In this document: in pieces, positions 6,374 through 10,145 of the stretch
Layout of the letters: every line of letters starts with the position of its first letter
How positions within the stretch are numbered: the stretch's first letter is position 1
Origin: Methanobacteriota archaeon
GTDB lineage: Archaea; Thermoplasmatota; Poseidoniia; Poseidoniales; Poseidoniaceae
Reading direction: 5' to 3'
Assembly: GCA_002731395.1 (NCBI GenBank)
Contig: PCBQ01000050.1
Span: forward strand, 1 to 10,145
DNA length: 10,145 nucleotides
Program-made: the position numbers and the translations under genes
Notes under the pieces: model-generated
What the model was told of the DNA's origin: nothing
What the model saw: only the letters and a program-made list of their open reading frames with translations
Database searches by the model: none

Positions 6374-8031
6374 GCCTCCTCCTCCGAGGCACGTAGAGGT
6401 CGGAGCCTGGCCAGCCGAGCAGGGCCTTTGCCCTTGTCCGCGATTCGCTCAAGTTCCTCATCGATCGCTTGGAGTTCATCCGTGATGGCCAGCAAGGTCT
6501 CCACATCGGCCTCACGGGCCTCGTCGGCCAAGGCTTCCATCCGGGCTTTGAGGGCCTCAAGACGGAGGCTTTGATCCTCAGCTTGATGCCGGCGACGGGC
6601 GATGGCGGCCTCCGCACCAAGGTCGATTTCCGCCAAGGCATCGGCTGCACGTACAGCGTCTGTGACCTCGAGTTGCTCAACGTCACGAACAAGGTATTGA
6701 TCGCGCTCATTCGGACGCAGCAATTGGTCCACACGCGGGTCTCTTGCCACGTCAAGCACGGCACGGGCGGGTCCTTCGGGACGGGGAGCGCCTGCCAACA
6801 ACGCCTCTGCCGATGGGACCTCAGGCGACCATTCGTCGGTAAGTTCGGGCACAGGAGCCATCAATTCGATGCCCCCGAGGACACCACCGGCGTCGACCGC
6901 ATCGAGGGCCCGTTTGATGACGTCCGTCGCGGTCTGCGCGGGATCCGTCACCGAGGGAGGGGGAGCATCAACTGAGGGAGGAGCGTGAAGGTGAGCGCGA
7001 AGGGCGTTTTCCAGGGCCCGCCATGTCGGGTGGCTTTCTGCAATCTGCTGCAGATCAGCGCTCTCCACGACCAAAGCATCCCGAACGACGAGTGAGCGCA
7101 ATGCCGCCAAGCGGTCGATGGGACCCGGCGAAGCCATCGAGGTGACCAGACCCTCTTGCATCAGCCGAGAAAGCGGGCTGGAGGGCCAATCTGCAGGTAA
7201 ACGCTCGCTGACCACCACCACCTGAACCCCGAGGTTCATGGCGAGGTCGATGATGTGATGGAGCCGGCGGCTTCGCTCCCCGTCGTCCACGACGCGATCG
7301 ATGTCGTCAATCAGCAACCCACTTGACGTCGAAAAACGCGCGTCCAATCCAGGAAGTTGTGCGTCCATGTCATCGATGGACACTGTCGCAGGATGGCGCA
7401 GAAGGACAACGCCTCCCTGTTGCCCACGGAGCATGGCCTGACCGATGGCGTGGAGCAGATGACTGCGACCTGTTCCTGCCGCGCCTTGGATCACAAGCGG
7501 ATTGACTTCAGCGGGATGTGTGACCACGTGGTCCGCCCAGCCTGTGGCCTCGCGGTTGCTTTCCAGCACGACCCATTGGCGGAAGGTGTGCTCCTCCGAC
7601 CAGCGCAAACCCCAGGCCCAAGCCTCTGGGAGGGGTGAAGCCGGCCTTCGCCGGCGCGTTTCGTGACCGAGCACGCTCTGCCACAACGGATGGCCGTCCA
7701 AACTCTCACCCAGCGGTTCCAACCTGTCGGCATCGCTCGGCGTCGAGTCGGAATGAAAGGTGGATACGTGCCCTTCCACGCGACGGGCCAAGCGACGGGC
7801 CAATTCGCCTTCGAGACCTCGTGCTTCCAACGGAGGCGACGGTTGAGCATCACCGGCAGGGCGCCACGAGGCGATGGAGCGTGGTCGGCTTAGGTTCGGG
7901 CGGTCAGATCTGGTCGACAGGCGCTCAATGGTGCTCGCCTGGTCGGGCGAGGGAGCCTTGGCTTTGGTTTGGCCTAACCCGCGGCGGGCACGGAGAGCGG
8001 CCGCGCGTAGAGGAGAATCACGCATCGTCAT
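6370..8031 (-). CDS. DnaA/Hda-like AAA+ ATPase with altered Walker A, lacking the DnaA DNA-binding domain
   Basis: From the ATG at 8031 the protein has 553 residues (551 from the ATG at 8025). Residues 1-135 are basic and probably disordered. Residues about 146-350 match DnaA domain III: HTFRQWVVLESNR (148-160), NPLVIQG (177-183), Walker A GAAGTGRS (183-190), HLLHAIG, Walker B GLLIDDID (238-245), sensor I VVVSERLP (272-279) and a box VII-like LSRLMQEGL (287-295). The Walker A lysine is Arg189 (codon CGC), which usually weakens or abolishes ATP hydrolysis. No DnaA domain IV helix-turn-helix is seen; a Pro/Ala-rich stretch and an acidic coiled coil (about 460-535) fill the C-terminus. DnaA-type ATPases oligomerise on DNA or regulate replication initiation; the role here is unknown. 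The frame stays open further upstream, but that part lies inside the previous gene, which the ATG overlaps by 14 bases. It also overlaps the YkgJ gene. Confidence 0.82.
   Translation of the reverse strand: MTMRDSPLRAAALRARRGLGQTKAKAPSPDQASTIERLSTRSDRPNLSRPRSIASWRPAGDAQPSPPLEARGLEGELARRLARRVEGHVSTFHSDSTPSDADRLEPLGESLDGHPLWQSVLGHETRRRRPASPLPEAWAWGLRWSEEHTFRQWVVLESNREATGWADHVVTHPAEVNPLVIQGAAGTGRSHLLHAIGQAMLRGQQGGVVLLRHPATVSIDDMDAQLPGLDARFSTSSGLLIDDIDRVVDDGERSRRLHHIIDLAMNLGVQVVVVSERLPADWPSSPLSRLMQEGLVTSMASPGPIDRLAALRSLVVRDALVVESADLQQIAESHPTWRALENALRAHLHAPPSVDAPPPSVTDPAQTATDVIKRALDAVDAGGVLGGIELMAPVPELTDEWSPEVPSAEALLAGAPRPEGPARAVLDVARDPRVDQLLRPNERDQYLVRDVEQLEVTDAVRAADALAEIDLGAEAAIARRRHQAEDQSLRLEALKARMEALADEAREADVETLLAITDELQAIDEELERIADKGKGPARLARLRPLRASEEEA
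6375..6385 (-). promoter_or_regulatory. Shine-Dalgarno deciding the GTG start of the YkgJ gene
   Basis: Minus strand reads GGAGGAGGAGG directly upstream of the GTG at 6373, giving a GGAGG at seven-base spacing. It lies inside the last codons of the DnaA-like gene and supports the four-base overlapping start. Confidence 0.6.
7780..7803 (-). repeat. 12-base tandem duplication encoding LARRLARR
   Basis: Plus-strand gcgacgggccaa occurs twice back to back (7780-7791 and 7792-7803). In the DnaA-like gene this gives LARR twice (residues 77-84), in the basic N-terminal region before the AAA+ domain. It is in frame and probably a simple slippage duplication. Confidence 0.6.
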
Positions 8032-9748
8032 CACCACCAAGCCGTCGGGTTTTGCGGGTCGTTCGACGCCGCCTCCGAGGCACTTTCTTCGCGGGCGCTT
8101 CTGCGTTGATGTCATCTGTGGATGTGAACAGGCGCGCGTGAGCGCCATCGACATCGAAGGCCCGCTGGCTGCGCACGGCCGCCTCACGCAGGCCCTTGCC
8201 TTTTGGAATGTCAACAGGCGTGACCTCAGGCGCGTAGCGGCGCGCAAGGCGAAGCGAATCCCAAGCTTGCCTCCGCTTGATGGCGTCGGTGGACGGAGCA
8301 TCCGGCCAGGCTTCTGGCCGTGCGAGGAGTGGTTTGTTGACGACCGGTTCGAGGCTTGGCAAATCACGCACCTTTGCCAGGCCCAGCCCCCTGACGGCCC
8401 GGGTTGCTGGCCATGAATCGCCGGAAGTCGGTGCGTTTCGAACAAGGTCCTGTGTGCTGTCTGAGCCGTGACGAGCCGGCCATTCGGCCTCAGGGACATC
8501 GCCGTGAGCGGGTGAAAATTTCTCAACACGTGCTTCCCGACGCGGCGCGGGGCTTCGCGCGCGGACGCGCTTGGCGCGACGAGGGCTGCGCTTCATCGGT
8601 GGAGGGGCTTCCTCAACCGGTTCCAACACAACAGGCTCTGGAACGGGTTCGGGAACTGGAGGCGCCTCAGCGACGACGGGTTTGTTTTCTGGAACAACCT
8701 CCAGCACGGGTTCGGGTTCAGCGGGTTCTTCCAATCCCGGAGCCAATCGTTCCCTGGTGCGAAGGATGGCGTCCACATCGAAGCCACTCAAGCCTCGAAG
8801 GCTGCGCTCATCGCTGGCGAGGGCTGAGACGTCTTCAACGCCCATCGGCACGCCGTATCGTGAAAACCTGGCCATCTCCACCGTGGTCAGGACGCTATCG
8901 TCCACGTGAAGCAATTGGACCGCGCCTCGCTCTCGACCATGATCGAGCACATCGGCAAACGAGGATGCAGCCACCTCAGGACCAAGCATGACGGAAAGAA
9001 GGTGAAGGTCCACACCAACGACGAGCAGCGGCTCATCGCCGAGAGCGATCTCGGGAAGGTTTAGCGCACCTTCGTGAATCCAAAAATGGTGGACGCCTTC
9101 GGGTACGTCCTCACCGCGCCTGGTCAACATGAGGCTGCATCCGCCAGCTTTGGCCCACGCTTGTGCCATGCTCACCACGGCTTCAGGCGATGCCGCGTGC
9201 ACCAGCCTGACGCTTCCTGGAGCGAGGTCCACGTCGTTGGCATGGAGCCGAGCACGTGTGCGGTCAATCGAGTCGCGCACATCATCGGGTGCACGCACCG
9301 TTGGCGCCATGGTCGGCAGCCGTGGAGCGCGTGAACGGCGTGGAGAAGGAAGGCGCGTTTCCCACCAACGCACATCGTCATGAACCACGCCATGCACGAG
9401 ACGGCTTCCTTCGTGCATCGCCAATGCTTCTTGAACCAGTGAACCTGGAAGGTGGTGCACCTCAACTTCCGTTGCGCCGCTTCGCAACAACTCACGCAAC
9501 GGTCCGAGGGCTTCCTCACCGAGTCGGAGGGTGCCCTCCTCATCCAAAACCGCTCCAATCGGGGAGCCTGAAGAAAGTGCGAGCACGCCTGATGCGCCTC
9601 CGCTTCCACGGATCACAAACCCTCCGCTCAGGCCAAGGGTGGCAGCATCCGCGAGCATGACGTCGAGCACCTCGGCACCACCGCGCCGGACCTCGAGCAC
9701 CTCGCCGCGTGGCCAATCCACCATCTTGCTCCTACCTTCAGCGGCCAT
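8018..9748 (-). CDS. Uncharacterised multidomain protein, first gene of the DnaA-like/YkgJ operon
   Basis: I do not recognise this 576-residue soluble protein as a named family. Residues about 10-100 form a compact domain with GFVIRGSG, GVLALSSGSPIGAVLDE and LRLGEEALGPLRELL, resembling the PATAN/DUF4388 pattern of a glycine turn, an early Ala and then GxxAL. Residues about 175-330 form an alpha/beta domain with strands such as GSVRLVHA, EPLLVVGVDLHLL and GAVQLLHVDD; it weakly recalls archaeal DUF835, a guess only. A Pro/Glu-rich linker (338-385) is followed by a very basic stretch (386-412), a C-terminal segment with helical character, and a tail RRRRRTTRKTRR ending GDDDA. The layout suggests a scaffold or regulator contacting nucleic acid or an acidic partner; that is inference. 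Start: ATG at 9748; an ATG at 9724 with AGGAG four bases upstream is an equally good alternative. Its stop overlaps the DnaA-like start by 14 bases. Confidence 0.72.
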   Translation of the reverse strand: MAAEGRSKMVDWPRGEVLEVRRGGAEVLDVMLADAATLGLSGGFVIRGSGGASGVLALSSGSPIGAVLDEEGTLRLGEEALGPLRELLRSGATEVEVHHLPGSLVQEALAMHEGSRLVHGVVHDDVRWWETRLPSPRRSRAPRLPTMAPTVRAPDDVRDSIDRTRARLHANDVDLAPGSVRLVHAASPEAVVSMAQAWAKAGGCSLMLTRRGEDVPEGVHHFWIHEGALNLPEIALGDEPLLVVGVDLHLLSVMLGPEVAASSFADVLDHGRERGAVQLLHVDDSVLTTVEMARFSRYGVPMGVEDVSALASDERSLRGLSGFDVDAILRTRERLAPGLEEPAEPEPVLEVVPENKPVVAEAPPVPEPVPEPVVLEPVEEAPPPMKRSPRRAKRVRARSPAPRREARVEKFSPAHGDVPEAEWPARHGSDSTQDLVRNAPTSGDSWPATRAVRGLGLAKVRDLPSLEPVVNKPLLARPEAWPDAPSTDAIKRRQAWDSLRLARRYAPEVTPVDIPKGKGLREAAVRSQRAFDVDGAHARLFTSTDDINAEAPAKKVPRRRRRTTRKTRRLGGDDDA

Positions 9749-9791
9749 GACGGCGTTTGAAGGTCACGTCACTCGTGAAGCCATGCACGGG

Positions 9792-9803
9792 AGTTTATTC
9801 CCC
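9792..9803. promoter_or_regulatory. Divergent TATA-like element between the 576-residue protein and DUF309 genes
   Basis: The only AT-rich patch in the 74-base gap reads AGTTTATTCCCC on the plus strand. TTTATT is centred about 26 bases before the DUF309 ATG at 9823, the archaeal distance for a leaderless transcript. On the minus strand AATAAACT lies about 49 bases from the ATG at 9748, giving a leader of about 20-25 bases. GGGA and TCCC flank it as a short inverted repeat. Confidence 0.45.
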
Positions 9804-9822
9804 GTCGCGACGAGGCCGTGGC

Positions 9823-10145
9823 ATGAACGGGTCACCTGCTGCGTTGCAGGGCGATGAACCAGCTCACTTTGAGATGGGCCGTCACGAATTCAACGCTGGG
9901 CGGTGGTGGGGAGCCCACGAAGCCTGGGAGGAGGTCTGGGTTTCAATGAAAGCAAGAGAAGCCGCGCCGAGGGACATCCTCCTTCTCCAGGGCATGATTC
10001 AGTGCGCGGCCCTGTTGTACAACCACCGGCGCGGCACAACGCGGGGCGTTCGCAACCAATGGACAAAGCTCCAACCGAAACTGTCCGGCTTTGTGGACGC
10101 ATGGGGCGTGAACGTGCCTGCCTTGCTGTCGATGATGGAACCTTA
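9823..10145 (+). CDS. DUF309-family protein (3' end beyond the window)
   Basis: The frame opens at the ATG at 9823 and is still open at the last base, giving 107 visible residues. The DUF309 (PF03745) pattern is clear: FNAGRWWGAHEAWEEVW followed by a helix with ILLLQGMIQCAALLYNHRRG, matching the family's FNxGxYxxaHExxExxW and LQGLIQxAxAxxH motifs. DUF309 proteins are small all-helical proteins of unknown biochemical role, typically 100-170 residues, so little should be missing. The start is set by the first in-frame ATG and by the TATA-like box about 26 bases upstream; no Shine-Dalgarno is visible, consistent with a leaderless mRNA. The gene is transcribed divergently from the 576-residue protein gene. 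Confidence 0.85.
   Translation, partial: MNGSPAALQGDEPAHFEMGRHEFNAGRWWGAHEAWEEVWVSMKAREAAPRDILLLQGMIQCAALLYNHRRGTTRGVRNQWTKLQPKLSGFVDAWGVNVPALLSMMEP

Noticed and set aside
7640..7655. Perfect hairpin GCCGGC-CTTC-GCCGGC
   Set aside because: It lies inside the DnaA-like coding sequence with no T-run, and such GC palindromes are common at this base composition; not a terminator.
8032..8529. Extension of the DnaA-like reading frame to an ATG at 8529 (719 residues)
   Set aside because: The extra 166 residues lie in another frame of the 576-residue gene, are low-complexity without family motifs, and a good ATG exists at the stop-start overlap.
8571..8909. Plus-strand frame with Gly-Ser-Thr repeats
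   Set aside because: It is the complement of the Pro/Glu-rich linker of the 576-residue protein; the repeat follows from that composition.
1..10145. CRISPR array, tRNA or rRNA genes, transposase or phage genes
   Set aside because: Looked for; no regularly spaced repeats, cloverleaf-like segments or mobile-element proteins were seen, and nearly all bases are in assigned genes.

Overview
The window is a densely packed, moderately GC-rich stretch of chromosome with eight complete protein genes and two genes cut by the window edges. I see no RNA gene, mobile element or CRISPR array. Genes nearly touch or overlap, and no intergenic gap exceeds about 75 bases (about 114 if the GDPD gene starts at its internal ATG). 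The best fit to the origin is an archaeon of the marine Thermoplasmatota (Marine Group II / Poseidoniales) type. This is an inference from three things: TATA-like boxes placed as in archaea (one about 26 bases before an ATG, i.e. a leaderless start), the lack of clear bacterial -35/-10 promoters, and a divergent TatC. A DnaA-type AAA+ protein in the window argues the other way, so the assignment is only moderately certain.

Layout from left to right. (1) Bases 1-276 (+) are the acidic, proline-rich tail of an unidentified protein. Nine bases later comes a PHP-domain phosphoesterase (286-1170, +). (2) Converging on it, with a 41-base overlap, is a minus-strand pair: a PAP2/IPC-synthase-like membrane enzyme (1979-3415) followed by a divergent TatC (1130-1936). 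(3) A divergent intergenic region of about 63 bases separates the PAP2 gene from a glycerophosphodiester phosphodiesterase-like gene (3479-4693, +). (4) The rest, up to 9748, lies on the minus strand. It is read as an uncharacterised 576-residue protein, a DnaA/Hda-like AAA+ ATPase with an altered Walker A, a YkgJ-type cysteine-cluster protein, and citrate synthase with its own TATA-like box. The first three overlap stop-to-start and look translationally coupled. (5) A divergent promoter at 9749-9822 serves that operon and a DUF309-family gene (9823 onward, +) that runs off the window.

Citrate synthase is housekeeping metabolism. The PAP2 and GDPD-like genes suggest membrane lipid head-group turnover, and TatC folded-protein export. 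The least explained part is the coupled trio of the 576-residue protein, the DnaA-like ATPase and the YkgJ protein. This is the best candidate here for an undescribed system. The GDPD-like protein is also odd: its catalytic His-Arg-Gly motif is absent from the usual N-terminal place, while a His-Arg-Gly-Ala motif stands at the extreme C-terminus.
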